A stretch of 64,000 nucleotides of DNA, from contig CAWDHQ010000002.1 in NCBI GenBank assembly GCA_963802215.1, positions 1,293,623 to 1,357,622 of the forward strand, given 5' to 3'. A program made the translations under genes and the position numbers. The stretch comes from SHZI01 sp963802215. GTDB lineage: Bacteria > Pseudomonadota > Gammaproteobacteria > Steroidobacterales > GCA-2729495. The notes under the pieces are model-generated. The model had not been told where the DNA came from and did not search any database. It saw only the letters and a list, made by a program, of their open reading frames with translations. This document shows, in pieces, positions 43,439 through 52,620 of the stretch (position 1 is its first letter; each line of letters begins with the position of its first letter).

Positions 43439-44002
43439 ATGGCCATGAACCGCTTCAAGCTCAACCTCATGTCGGGCGTCCTGCTGGTCGCAGGCACCCT
43501 CGGCATCCACCCTGCGCAGGCTGCCGGTGAGGAGTCGCCGCCCGCGACCCAGGCAGCCGCGAGCGTCGACAGCGAGGTCCAGGTGCTCAAGGACGAGGTC
43601 CTGGACCTCAACCGGGAACTGTTCCTGCTCGAAGAGGAGCTGCTCTTCCCGGCCAACACCCAGGTGGCCGTCTTCGTTTCGATGGACGTTGGCGACTTCT
43701 TCGACCTGGATTCCGTCCAGCTGCGCATCGACGACAAGCCCGTCAGCAATTACCTGTACACCGAGCGCGAAGTCGCGGCACTGCTGCGTGGCGGCGTTCA
43801 CCGGATCTACCTGGGCAACCTGAAGACCGGGGAGCACGAGCTGACGGCCGTGTTCACCGGCCAGGGGCCGCACGCGCGCGACTACCGGCGCGGTGCGACG
43901 CTGAAAGTGGAAAAGGGCATCGGCGCCAAGTTCGTCGAGCTGCGCATTTCGGACCGGGAGAGCAAGCAGCAGCCCGAGTTCCTGGTAAAGGAGTGGGAGT
44001 AG
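43439..44002 (+). CDS. Exported coiled-coil protein, unknown
   Basis: 187 aa from ATG 43439 (AAGGACG ribosome site). Signal peptide ending HPAQA, a leucine-zipper-like coil (VDSEVQVLKDEVLDLNRELFLLEEELLF, residues ~40-70), then a beta-rich domain (QVAVFVSMDVGDFFDLDSVQLRIDDKPVSNYLYTEREVAALLRGGVHRIYLGNL). It is predicted periplasmic. Position between TlpA and the TPR proteins suggests a scaffold subunit of the same machine. Family not named. Confidence 0.7.
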   Translation: MAMNRFKLNLMSGVLLVAGTLGIHPAQAAGEESPPATQAAASVDSEVQVLKDEVLDLNRELFLLEEELLFPANTQVAVFVSMDVGDFFDLDSVQLRIDDKPVSNYLYTEREVAALLRGGVHRIYLGNLKTGEHELTAVFTGQGPHARDYRRGATLKVEKGIGAKFVELRISDRESKQQPEFLVKEWE

Positions 44003-44005
44003 TCC

Positions 44006-45928
44006 GTGGCGTCAGCGCCCGCCAGGCAGGACCGTGCCCTGCGCGCCGGTCGCATAATGCTGGCCGGTGTGCTGGCGGCGGGCATGTGCCTGCCCGTGCG
44101 GGCGGGCGACGTGGCGGCGCCGACCGCGATCCGTGACCTGTACTACGGCGAGACCCTCTTCCACTTCTACCAGGACCAGCACTTCGATGCGCTCACGCAC
44201 CTTCTGGCGGCGCGGGCCGCGGGCCGTGTCGGGAACCACGAGGCCGAATCCGAATTGCTGCTGGGCGGGCTCTACCTGCACTACGGCCAGCACGTTCGCG
44301 CCGAGGAGATCTTCAACCGCCTGCTGACGGCGGACGTGACGCCTGCCGTGCGCGACCGCGCCTGGTTCTACCTGGGGAAAGTCCGCTACCAGCGCGGCTT
44401 GTTCGACGAGGCGCTTGCGGCCTTCGCGCGCATCTCGGGGGCCCTGCCCGAGGGCCTCGCTGCCGAGCTCCCCATGCTTCAGGCCCAGTCGCTGATGGCG
44501 CTGGAACGCTTTGAATCGGCAGCAGAAATTCTGGACGACTGGCAGGGGCCTGAGGGCTGGGCGCCCTATGCGCGATACAACCTGGGTGTGGCCTTCGTCC
44601 GCCTCAACCGGCTTGATGACGGCGTGCGCCAGCTGGACCGGGTGGGGCGGAGCTCGCCGTCGTCGGCGGAGCTGCTCGACCTGCGGGACAAGGCGAACCT
44701 GGCACTCGGCTACGCCTACCTCCAGCAATCCCTCTACGGCCAGGCGCGACCCGTGCTCGAGCGGGTCCGCCTCGAGAGCCCTTTCGCCAACAAGGCGCTG
44801 CTCGGCGTTGGCTGGGCGGATGCCGCTTCGAAGGACTTCCGCGGCGCCCTCGCGCCCTGGCTCGAGCTGAAGGACCGGGATCTTCTCGACAGTGCCGTTC
44901 AGGAATCCCTGCTCGCGATTCCCTATGCCTATGCGCAGCTGGACGCGCACGGCTCGGCGGTCCAGGGCTACCAGTCGGCGCTCGCGTCCTTCGACACGGA
45001 GATTGCGAACCTCGATGCTGCCATTAGCCGCGCCGCGGATCCGGGCGGCAGCCTCATCAGCGCCCTGCTCAGGTCGGACGACGCCGGCGTGGGTCGCTGG
45101 TACTGGGAGCTCAGTGAGCTGCCGGACTCCAACGAAGGCCGTTACCTCTATCACCTGATTGCCGACCACCGCTTCCAGGAGGGACTCCGGAACGTGCGGG
45201 ATCTCGCCGCGCTCTCGACCCACCTCCAGGAGTGGCGGGACAATCTCACCGCCTTCGAAGACATGGTGGACACGCGCCGCCAGGCCTATGCAGAGCGCGA
45301 GCCCCGGCTCCGGGAGGGGCTCGACCGGGTGGATCTGCCGTCGCTAAAGGCCCGGCGCGACGCGCTCGCCGCGCGCCTGGACGCGATCGAGAGCAACCGG
45401 GACGTGGCAGGACTCGCCACGGACGAGGAGCTGGACCGCTGGCGTCGCCTGGCGGCGCTCGGCGCCGACCCGGGCCTGGCCGCTGCCGATGCCGCCGGAC
45501 TTCGCGAGCGGCATCGCCTGCTGACGGGCGTGATGGCCTGGGATCTCGACCGGGACTACAAGTACCGGCTCTGGCAGCAGCGCCGTAACCTCCGGGAACT
45601 CGACGAACTGCTGGCCCGCGCCACGCAGGGCCAGGATGGCGCCAACCTGGCGCGCCTCGACACGCCCGCGGAGCTCGATGGCTTCGCCGCACGGATCGCG
45701 GCCGTCACGCCGCGTATCGAGCGCATGCAGAACGTGATCGCGGAGGTCCGCGGCCAGCAGGAGCAGCGGCTGCAGGCCCTTGCCATCGACGCGCTGAAGG
45801 ACCAGCGGGAGCGGCTGGCTGCGTACCGGGCGCAGGCCCAGTTCGCCCTCGCCACCATCTATGACCGCGCGGCCACGGCCGCGCGTGTCGGGCCCGATCA
45901 AAAGGTGCAGCCGGGAGTGGGCAAATGA
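44006..45928 (+). CDS. Exported TPR-repeat protein
   Basis: 640 aa from GTG 44006. Signal-like region LRAGRIMLAGVLAAGMCLPVRA, then TPR-like helical repeats (GGLYLHYGQHVRAEEIFNRLL, AWFYLGKVRYQRGLFDEALAAFARI, ALGYAYLQQSLYGQARPVLERVRLESP, ALLGVGWADAASKDFRGALAPWLELKD) for about 330 residues and a long C-terminal coiled coil. Similar TPR proteins accompany AglQRS/ExbBD-like motors. It overlaps the next TPR gene by 4 nt. Probably a periplasmic scaffold. Confidence 0.8.
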   Translation: MASAPARQDRALRAGRIMLAGVLAAGMCLPVRAGDVAAPTAIRDLYYGETLFHFYQDQHFDALTHLLAARAAGRVGNHEAESELLLGGLYLHYGQHVRAEEIFNRLLTADVTPAVRDRAWFYLGKVRYQRGLFDEALAAFARISGALPEGLAAELPMLQAQSLMALERFESAAEILDDWQGPEGWAPYARYNLGVAFVRLNRLDDGVRQLDRVGRSSPSSAELLDLRDKANLALGYAYLQQSLYGQARPVLERVRLESPFANKALLGVGWADAASKDFRGALAPWLELKDRDLLDSAVQESLLAIPYAYAQLDAHGSAVQGYQSALASFDTEIANLDAAISRAADPGGSLISALLRSDDAGVGRWYWELSELPDSNEGRYLYHLIADHRFQEGLRNVRDLAALSTHLQEWRDNLTAFEDMVDTRRQAYAEREPRLREGLDRVDLPSLKARRDALAARLDAIESNRDVAGLATDEELDRWRRLAALGADPGLAAADAAGLRERHRLLTGVMAWDLDRDYKYRLWQQRRNLRELDELLARATQGQDGANLARLDTPAELDGFAARIAAVTPRIERMQNVIAEVRGQQEQRLQALAIDALKDQRERLAAYRAQAQFALATIYDRAATAARVGPDQKVQPGVGK

Positions 45929-48753
45929 CGCCTGCTGCGGCACTTTTCGTCGGCATCGCCCTGGCGGGCGGGTTGTGGCCGTTCGGCGGTGACGAGTCCG
46001 CGAAGGAGCGGGGCGCGTCCCGCGAGACTATCGGCACCCTCAAGTCCCGGGACCTGCAGGTCGACTCCGAGGCGCCGGCGGTGGACAGCGCGGCCGAGGC
46101 CATGGACCAGTACCGGCGCTTCCTCGCGCTGCAGACCGGGTCTGCCGACATGCGCGCCGAGGCGCTCCGCCGCCTCGCCGACCTCAACCTGGAGGCGGGT
46201 GTAAACGCGGAAGGCGATGGCGATTCGGCGGGCGCTGGTGCGGCCTACTTCGCCGAGGCCATCGATCTCTACACCGAGCTCCTCGAGCTGCGCCGCTCAG
46301 GTGGCGGTACTGGCGACGACGCTGAGGTTCTTTATCAGTTGTCCCGGGCAATGGAGGGAGCAGGCAGGGGCGACGATTCGCTACGTACGCTCGACACGCT
46401 GGTGGCGGGCTACCCGTCCGCGAAGTACCAGGACGAGGCCGAGTTCCGGCGCGGCGAGACGTACTTCGTCCGGCAGGACTACGCGGCGGCGGAAAAGGCC
46501 TACGCGGCAGTGCTGGCCCGGGGCGACTCGTCGGCCTTCTACGAGCAGTCCCTCTACAAGCACGGCTGGGCGCTCTTCAAGCAGGGCCGCAACGAGGAGG
46601 GCCTGCGCTCCTTCCTCAAGTTGCTCGACCGGAAGCTCGGGCCCGGCGGCGCCCGGCCCGCCGCCCTGGTCGACGGCATGAGCCGTCCGGAGCGGGAGCT
46701 GCTGGACGACACGCTGCGGGTCACGAGCATCACCTACTCCTACCTGGACGGCGCCGCGTCGATTCCGGTGTCGCTGGCGTCCGGTCCCGAGCCGGCCTGG
46801 ACCTACCTGCTCTACAACTCCCTCGGTGACCTGTACCTGGACAAGGAGCGGTTCCGGGACGCGGCCGAGACCTACCAGGCCTTCGTCGCCCACGATCCGG
46901 TGAACGACGAGGCGCCGCGCCTCCAGCAGGCTGCCATCGATGCCTACACGAAGGGCAAGTTCCCCAGCCTGGTGCTGGACGCCAAGCGCGAGTACGTGGA
47001 GACCTACGGCCTCGACGCCCCGTTCTGGGCCACGCGCCAGCAGGCCGACTACGCCACCGTGGTGGCATCCCTCAAGACGCACCTGACGGACCTGGCGGCG
47101 TACGACCACTCCGAGGCGCAGAAGAGCCGGCTGCCGGCCGACTACGAGCGGGCCGCGGGCTGGTACCGGCGCTCCCTCGCCTACTTCCCTGCGGACCCGG
47201 AGTCTGCGGAGCGCAACTTCCTCCTCGGCGAACTGCTCTTCGAGTCAGGCAATTTCGCCGAGGCCCGGGATGCCTACGTGCGCTCCGCCTACGACTACGG
47301 CGACCACGAGCACGCGGCCGAGGCGGGCTATGCGGCGCTCCTTGCGTCCCGCGAGCACGAGAAGCAGCTGACAGCCGGCGCGCTTGCCGCCTGGCACGAG
47401 CAGCATATCGACTACGCGCTCCGGTTCGCCGCGACCTACCCGGCGCACCCACAGGCGGGCGCCGTGCTCGCCAACGTGGCGGAGGAACTGTTCGCAGCCG
47501 GCCAGCTGGAGCGCGCCATCCAGGTAGCGGGGCTCGTGGTCACGCTCCAGCCGCCGGCCACGCCCGACCTGGAACGCGTGGCATGGACCGTGATGGCGCA
47601 CGCCCAGTTCGACCTGGGCCGTTTCGTCGACGCCGAAGGCTCCTACCAGCGGCTGCGCGCCTACAACCTGCCAACCGAGCAGCGCCGGGAGGTCGAGGGG
47701 CGCGTCGCCGCGTCGATCTACCGGCAGGCCGAGTCGGCCCAGGCCAGCGGCGACGTCGACGCCGCGGTGGCCAACTTCCTGCGCATCGCCGACGCGACAC
47801 CGGACGCAGACATCCGGCCGACGGCGCTGTTCGACGCCGCCACGCTGCTGCTCACCAACCAGCGCTGGGACCAGTCGGCGGAACTCCTGCAACGTTTCCG
47901 CCGGGAATTCCCCGAGCACAAGTTCAACGGCGACGTCACCGCCAAGCTTGCGGTGGCGTTCAAGGAAGGCGGCCGGCCGGCCGAGGCTGCCAGCGAGTAC
48001 GAGCGCATCGCCAACCTGGACGGGACGGCCGAGGTGCAGCGGGCCGCGCTCTGGCAGGCTGCCGAGCTGTACGCCTCCGCCGGCCAGACAGCCAGCGAGG
48101 CGCGGCTCTACGAGGCCATCGTGACGCGCTTCCCCGAGCCTCCGGCCGAGGCGCTGGAGGCACGCTACAAGCTTGCGTCCATCGCGGCCGCCGATGGCGA
48201 CTGGAACGGCCGCAAGCGCTGGCTGGAGTCCATCGTCGCGGCCGACGCTGCCGCGGGCGCTGCCCGGACGGACCGCAGCCGCTTCCTCGCCGCCAGCGCC
48301 GCCATCGAGCTGGCCCGGCCGAAGCGTGACGCATTCCTGCTGACCGGGCTGACGGCCCCGCTGGACAAGAGCCTCAAGCTCAAGAAGACACGCATGGAGG
48401 AGGCCCTGAGCGCTTACGGTGCCGCTGCCGAGTACGGCGTGGCCCAGGTGACGACGGCAGCCACTTTCGAGACCGCGGAACTCTACTACCAGCTGAGCCG
48501 CGACCTGCTGTCGTCGGAGCGACCGGCTGACCTGACCACGGACGAGCAGGAAGAGTACGCCCTGCTGCTCGAGGAGCAGGCCTTCCCGTTCGAGGAGAAG
48601 GCGATCGACCTGTTCCGCGTGAATGCGGACCGGGTAACCGACGGCGTGTACGACGAGTGGGTGCGGGCCAGCTTCGCGCGTCTCAGCGTGATGTTGCCGG
48701 CGCGCTATGCCCGGACTGAAAGGAGCGAGGATGTTTCGGCCTGGCTGGACTGA
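45925..48753 (+). CDS. Large TPR-repeat protein
   Basis: 942 aa. N-terminal hydrophobic stretch (AAALFVGIALAGGLWPF), then TPR motifs along most of the protein: VLYQLSRAMEGAGRGDDSLRTLDTLVAGYPSAKYQDEAEFRRGETYFVRQDYAAAEKAYAAVL, YLLYNSLGDLYLDKERFRDAAETYQAFV, NFLLGELLFESGNFAEARDAYVRSAYDY, VAWTVMAHAQFDLGRFVDAEGSYQRL. The size and TolA/BamD-like repeat type match AglT/PglT-like partners of gliding and TonB-like motors. Coupled to both neighbouring TPR genes. Confidence 0.82.
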   Translation: MTPAAALFVGIALAGGLWPFGGDESAKERGASRETIGTLKSRDLQVDSEAPAVDSAAEAMDQYRRFLALQTGSADMRAEALRRLADLNLEAGVNAEGDGDSAGAGAAYFAEAIDLYTELLELRRSGGGTGDDAEVLYQLSRAMEGAGRGDDSLRTLDTLVAGYPSAKYQDEAEFRRGETYFVRQDYAAAEKAYAAVLARGDSSAFYEQSLYKHGWALFKQGRNEEGLRSFLKLLDRKLGPGGARPAALVDGMSRPERELLDDTLRVTSITYSYLDGAASIPVSLASGPEPAWTYLLYNSLGDLYLDKERFRDAAETYQAFVAHDPVNDEAPRLQQAAIDAYTKGKFPSLVLDAKREYVETYGLDAPFWATRQQADYATVVASLKTHLTDLAAYDHSEAQKSRLPADYERAAGWYRRSLAYFPADPESAERNFLLGELLFESGNFAEARDAYVRSAYDYGDHEHAAEAGYAALLASREHEKQLTAGALAAWHEQHIDYALRFAATYPAHPQAGAVLANVAEELFAAGQLERAIQVAGLVVTLQPPATPDLERVAWTVMAHAQFDLGRFVDAEGSYQRLRAYNLPTEQRREVEGRVAASIYRQAESAQASGDVDAAVANFLRIADATPDADIRPTALFDAATLLLTNQRWDQSAELLQRFRREFPEHKFNGDVTAKLAVAFKEGGRPAEAASEYERIANLDGTAEVQRAALWQAAELYASAGQTASEARLYEAIVTRFPEPPAEALEARYKLASIAAADGDWNGRKRWLESIVAADAAAGAARTDRSRFLAASAAIELARPKRDAFLLTGLTAPLDKSLKLKKTRMEEALSAYGAAAEYGVAQVTTAATFETAELYYQLSRDLLSSERPADLTTDEQEEYALLLEEQAFPFEEKAIDLFRVNADRVTDGVYDEWVRASFARLSVMLPARYARTERSEDVSAWLD

Positions 48754-49375
48754 CGTGATCCTGCGCGCGCTGCTGCTGGGAGTCGCATTGACCGCGCTGT
48801 CCGGCTGCGCGACCCTGGGCGGTGACCCCGTAGGAGCGGCTTCAGCCGCGACACCGGGCGCGCCGTCCCCCGAACTCCAGTCCGCCTACGACGCCCTGCT
48901 GGCGCGCCTCCAGGCCGACGATCCCACCGCCCTCAGCGACCTCGAAAAATTCAGCACTGCCCATCCCGACCTGGCCGGCCCGCTACTGAACCTGGGCCTG
49001 GTGCGGGTCAGGGCCGGCGACGAGGCGGCTGCGGCGGACTATTTCCAGCGCGCCACAGCCGTCTGCACCCAGTGCGGCCCCGCGTGGAACCAGCTCGGCG
49101 TGCTGGGCCGCAAGCAGGGGCGCTTTGCCGACGCCGAGCAGGCGTACCTCCGGGCGATCGAGCTGCAACCGGACTACGCGCCGGCCTACTACAACCTGGC
49201 CGTGCTATACGAGCTGTACATCCCCCGGCCCGATCTGGCGCTGCAATACTACGAGCGCTACCTGCAAGTGGGTGGTCCGGAGGACGCGAGTGCGGACGTG
49301 GAGAAGTGGGTGGCCGACCTGCGACGCCGCGTTGGCAGCACGGGCAGTACGGCCCGGACGGAGGGGACTACATGA
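48731..49375 (+). CDS. TPR lipoprotein with in-frame REP segment
   Basis: 214 aa from ATG 48731. Signal and lipobox VILRALLLGVALTALSGC, then VGAASAATPG encoded by a REP arm (48830-48852), then TPR repeats: GPLLNLGLVRVRAGDEAAAADYFQRATAVCTQCGPAWNQLGVLGRKQGRFADAEQAYLRAIELQPDYAPAYYNLAVLYELYIPRPDLALQYYERYLQ. It should sit on the outer membrane as an assembly factor for the neighbouring TPR proteins and barrels. It overlaps the upstream gene by 23 nt and the downstream gene by 4. Confidence 0.83.
   Translation: MFRPGWTDVILRALLLGVALTALSGCATLGGDPVGAASAATPGAPSPELQSAYDALLARLQADDPTALSDLEKFSTAHPDLAGPLLNLGLVRVRAGDEAAAADYFQRATAVCTQCGPAWNQLGVLGRKQGRFADAEQAYLRAIELQPDYAPAYYNLAVLYELYIPRPDLALQYYERYLQVGGPEDASADVEKWVADLRRRVGSTGSTARTEGTT
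48830..48852. repeat. Single REP arm inside the TPR lipoprotein gene
   Basis: GTAGGAGCGGCTTCAGCCGC plus GAC, in frame right after the lipobox; no inverted partner nearby. Confidence 0.85.
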
Positions 49376-49854
49376 CCCTGATTCCCGACGTGTTGCTGCC
49401 GTCGCTGCAGGCGCTTAAGACGTCCGCCCTGGCGCGCGCCCGCGTGGCATTGCTGGGGCTGTCCCTGGCCTGCGGCGTGCGTGCGCAGGAACCCGTGAAC
49501 CCGGAGCAGCCGCCGGCGGTGAAACGCGCCGGGGTTACGGCGGTGGAGCCACGGCAGCCGCCGCCCGGCCCTCTCAACCTGGACGCCACGGCCATCCGCG
49601 GCAACCAGGAGCTGCCGAAGGTGCTGTACATCGTGCCGTGGAAGGACCCGGCGATGGCGGAACTGGCGGGGCGGCCGGTAAACAGCCTGGTCGAGGAGGC
49701 GCTCGCACCAGTAGACCGTGAAGTATTTCGCCGACAAACTCGCTATTTCAGTCAATTGTATGGGGTGGGGTCAGCTCAGGCTGCAGGCGTTCCGGATGGG
49801 CCCCGGGACGTGGCCACCAGCGGCCGGCAGGAAGGCGCATCGTCAGGGCAGTAA
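49372..49854 (+). CDS. Exported proline-rich protein, unknown
   Basis: 160 aa, ATG 49372 overlapping the TPR stop. Signal-like ALARARVALLGLSLACGVRA, a Pro-rich region (NPEQPPAVKRAG, EPRQPPPGPLNL), then a compact segment GNQELPKVLYIVPWKDPAMAELAGRPVNSLVEEALAPVDREVFRRQ. Position immediately before exbB suggests a periplasmic accessory of the motor. No family recognised. Confidence 0.65.
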   Translation: MTLIPDVLLPSLQALKTSALARARVALLGLSLACGVRAQEPVNPEQPPAVKRAGVTAVEPRQPPPGPLNLDATAIRGNQELPKVLYIVPWKDPAMAELAGRPVNSLVEEALAPVDREVFRRQTRYFSQLYGVGSAQAAGVPDGPRDVATSGRQEGASSGQ

Positions 49855-49877
49855 TCGGGCAAGGAGGTTTGGGAAAC

Positions 49878-50528
49878 ATGAACGCTTATACGTCGATTGT
49901 GGGCTTTTTCCAGGACGGGGGATTCTTTATGTATCCCATCGCCCTGGTCTTTGCGGCGGGACTGGCCGTGGCGATTGAGCGGTACGTGTACCTCTCGAGG
50001 ACCTCCGTCAGCAACCAGATGCTCTGGAAGAAGATCACGCCCTTCATCCAGTCGGGCAAGTTCGCCGAGGCGGCGAGCGTTACGTCCAAGTCGGGCTCGG
50101 CGATCGGTTCCATCCTCACCTACGGGCTGGACCGGACCAAGACGTCGACGCGCCGCGACGACATCGAGAAGGCGATGGAAGAAAGCCTCATGGAAGTGAT
50201 GCCCCGGCTCGAGAGCCGCACGCACTACCTGGCGACCTTCGCGAACATTGCCACGCTGCTCGGCCTGCTGGGTACCATCATCGGCCTGATCCAGGCGTTC
50301 ACGGCGGTGGCCGAGGCCAATCCGGCCGAGAAGGCAGACCTGCTGTCCGCGAGTATCTCCGTGGCCATGAACACCACGGCGTTCGGGCTGATCGTCGCCA
50401 TCCCGCTGCTCCTGGTGCACACGGTCCTGCAGAGCAAGACCACCCGGATCATCGACAGCCTCGAGATGGTCTCTGTCAAGTTCCTGAACGCAGTCGACGA
50501 GCGCCGCCGCCAGCAGGCGCCGGCCTGA
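49878..50528 (+). CDS. exbB: ExbB/TolQ/MotA-type motor protein
   Basis: 216 aa from ATG 49878 (AGGAGG 10 nt upstream). Three membrane segments (MYPIALVFAAGLAVAIERYVYL; LATFANIATLLGLLGTIIGLIQAF; ISVAMNTTAFGLIVAIPLLLVHTVL) with the conserved Gly-rich LLGLLGTIIGL core of the MotA/TolQ/ExbB channel. With two ExbD proteins downstream it forms a proton channel that powers a TonB-like transducer. Length is typical. Confidence 0.93.
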   Translation: MNAYTSIVGFFQDGGFFMYPIALVFAAGLAVAIERYVYLSRTSVSNQMLWKKITPFIQSGKFAEAASVTSKSGSAIGSILTYGLDRTKTSTRRDDIEKAMEESLMEVMPRLESRTHYLATFANIATLLGLLGTIIGLIQAFTAVAEANPAEKADLLSASISVAMNTTAFGLIVAIPLLLVHTVLQSKTTRIIDSLEMVSVKFLNAVDERRRQQAPA

Positions 50529-50584
50529 GGCCGGACTGAACCTGGAAACTGGAACCTGGCTGACGGGCACTGCGGGAGCGGCTG

Positions 50585-51097
50585 ATGCGTAGCAAGTGGC
50601 GCAAGCGACGGAGCGTCGAGACACCGGATCTCGAGATCACCGCCTTCATGAACCTGATGGTGGTGCTCGTGCCGTTCCTTCTGATCACGGCCGTCTTCTC
50701 GCGGCTGGCGATCATCGAGCTGAACCTGCCGGCCGCGTCCACCGTGGCGGCGGAGGAGCCGGTCTTCCAGCTGGAAGTCACGGTCCGGAGCGACGGCCTC
50801 GAGGTCGGCGAGCGGACCAACGGCCTGCTAACCCGCCTGCCCCGGACCGACGGCAAGTACGACTTCAAGGCCCTGGCCAGCTACCTGCAGCGGGTCAAGG
50901 CCAGCTACCCCGACATGACCAATGCCACCGTTCTGCTCGAGCCGGACGTGCCCTACGACACGCTGGTGCAGGTCATGGACTCGCTCCGCTTCTTCGAGGC
51001 GAAGCAGGGCAGCAAGGTCGTCCAGGCCGAACTGTTCCCCGACATCTCCATCGGGGACGCACCTCTCGCTGGTGCCGCCACGAGCAAGGGAGGCTGA
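50585..51097 (+). CDS. exbD: ExbD/TolR-type protein 1
   Basis: 170 aa. Cytoplasmic basic start, then PDLEITAFMNLMVVLVPFLLITAVFSRLAIIELNLP, where the membrane segment has Asn at the usual Asp position (TAFMNLMVVL), and a periplasmic TolR-like domain (EPVFQLEVTVRSDGLEVGE, DFKALASYLQRVKASYPDMTNATVLLEPDVPYDTLVQVMDSLR). The second ExbD has the Asp, as in AglS/AglV-type pairs. Confidence 0.87.
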   Translation: MRSKWRKRRSVETPDLEITAFMNLMVVLVPFLLITAVFSRLAIIELNLPAASTVAAEEPVFQLEVTVRSDGLEVGERTNGLLTRLPRTDGKYDFKALASYLQRVKASYPDMTNATVLLEPDVPYDTLVQVMDSLRFFEAKQGSKVVQAELFPDISIGDAPLAGAATSKGG

Positions 51098-51100
51098 ACC

Positions 51101-51631
51101 GTGCAGATGTCGAAGCGGGCGCTCCGGATGGAGCGCCACCACAGGCGGATGAAGAAGGGCGGGTCTGCCCTGAACCTGGTGTCCATGATGGACATCTTCA
51201 CCATCCTCGTATTCTTCCTTCTGGTGAGTTCGGCGGAGACCGAGGTCCTGCCGAACCCGAAGGAGATCCAGCTGCCCGAGTCCGCCGCGCTCCAGAAGGC
51301 CCGGGAATCCGTGGTGGTCATGGTCACCGACGACCAGATCCTCGTGCAGGGCCGGCCGGTGGCCAGCGTGGCCTCCGTGATGGCGGGCAAGGAGCTCGTC
51401 ATTCCGGAGCTTAAGAATGCTTTGCGCCAGCAGACGGACCGCGTGCTGATCCAGCAGGCGAAGGCCGACATCGCCGCCCGCGAAGTCACGATCCTGGGCG
51501 ACAAGGAACTGCCTTATCACCTGCTCAAGCGCGTGATGGCCAGCTGCACGGCAGCCGAGTTCGGGCAGATCTCGCTGGCGGTCGTGCAGAAGGACGGTGC
51601 TCCGGCGTCCTCGACGGTGGCAGTCCTGTGA
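51101..51631 (+). CDS. exbD: ExbD/TolR-type protein 2
   Basis: 176 aa (GTG 51101 or ATG 51107). Membrane segment LNLVSMMDIFTILVFFLLVSSAETEVLP contains the proton-carrying Asp (SMMDIFTIL). Periplasmic domain: ESVVVMVTDDQILVQGRPVASV and VLIQQAKADIAAREVTILGDKELPYHLLKRVM. With the other ExbD and ExbB it should form the motor for the AgmX-type transducer, whose start overlaps its stop by 4 nt. Confidence 0.9.
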   Translation: MQMSKRALRMERHHRRMKKGGSALNLVSMMDIFTILVFFLLVSSAETEVLPNPKEIQLPESAALQKARESVVVMVTDDQILVQGRPVASVASVMAGKELVIPELKNALRQQTDRVLIQQAKADIAAREVTILGDKELPYHLLKRVMASCTAAEFGQISLAVVQKDGAPASSTVAVL

Positions 51632-52620
51632 GCGCCGCCATCCCGATGAAGCCCGCAATGCTGGTCGCGCCCTACCGTACTTACCAGCTGCCCTGGGACG
51701 GTTCGGCGGACGAGGAGCAAAGCTTTCGCGCCATCGCGAAGCGCGTCGGAATTGGCGCTGTCGTCGCCTGCATACTGATGTCCCTGCTGCCGGTGCCCGA
51801 ACGCGATCCCACGCTGACGCGTCCCGTGCCGCCGCGCCTCGCGCGCCTCGTCCTCGAGAAGCCGGCGCCGATTCCGCCGCCCGTCGCCCAGCCGGAGAAG
51901 CCCGAGCCCGTGGCCGAGACCAAGCCGGAACCGGTTGCGCCCACCGAGAAGCCGGTCGTGGACCAGGCCAAGCCAGCGCCCGACCGCAAGGCTGCCGTTC
52001 GTGAGCGGGCCGGCAAGGCGGGCCTGCTGCCCTTCGCCGACCAGCTTGCGGACCTGCGTGACAACCAGGCACTCACCAGCATCACGTCCGGTGGCACGTC
52101 CTACACGGGTGCCGTGGGTGACGCGCCACAGGTGGAGCGCGCCCTGATCACGTCGAAGGCCGGCGTCGGCAGCGGCGGCATCAACACGGCCGGATTCAGC
52201 CGCAACACCGGCGGCTCGGGGCTCGGTGGCCGCTCCACTACCCAGGTCGCGAGCGGCGTTGCCGCCCTGGGAGGCGGCAGCGCCAGCGCAGGTGGTGGTG
52301 CGGAGGACGGGAATGGCAGTGGCCAGCGCGCGTCCCGCAGCCGCGAAGAAATCGAGATGGTCTTCGACCAGAACAAGGGCGCGATCTACGCGCTCTACAA
52401 CCGCGCCCTGCGCAGCAACCCGTCGCTCCAGGGCAAGCTGGTGCTGAAGCTGACGATCGAGCCGTCGGGCCAGGTGTCGGCGGTGGAGATCGTGTCCAGC
52501 GAGCTCGGTGACGAGGAACTGGAGCGGAAGCTGGTCCAGCGCATCCGGATGTTCACCTTCCTGTCGAAGGACGTCCCGCCGGTCACGACGACCAAGCCCA
52601 TCGACTTCTTCCCGGCGTAG
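51628..52620 (+). CDS. AgmX/PglI-type TonB-like energy transducer
   Basis: 330 aa. One N-terminal membrane segment (VGIGAVVACILMSLLPVPE), a Pro/Glu/Lys-rich periplasm-spanning stretch (PPPVAQPEKPEPVAETKPEPVAPTEKPVV), a Gly-rich middle and a C-terminal AgmX/PglI domain: SREEIEMVFDQNKGAIYALYNRALRSNPSLQGKLVLKLTIEPSGQVSAVEIVSSELGDEELERKLVQRIRMFTF. Such proteins transmit ExbBD energy to outer-membrane partners, as in gliding-type complexes. It ends the riboswitch-controlled operon, and its TAG stop is the start of a REP arm. Confidence 0.88.
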   Translation: MSAAIPMKPAMLVAPYRTYQLPWDGSADEEQSFRAIAKRVGIGAVVACILMSLLPVPERDPTLTRPVPPRLARLVLEKPAPIPPPVAQPEKPEPVAETKPEPVAPTEKPVVDQAKPAPDRKAAVRERAGKAGLLPFADQLADLRDNQALTSITSGGTSYTGAVGDAPQVERALITSKAGVGSGGINTAGFSRNTGGSGLGGRSTTQVASGVAALGGGSASAGGGAEDGNGSGQRASRSREEIEMVFDQNKGAIYALYNRALRSNPSLQGKLVLKLTIEPSGQVSAVEIVSSELGDEELERKLVQRIRMFTFLSKDVPPVTTTKPIDFFPA

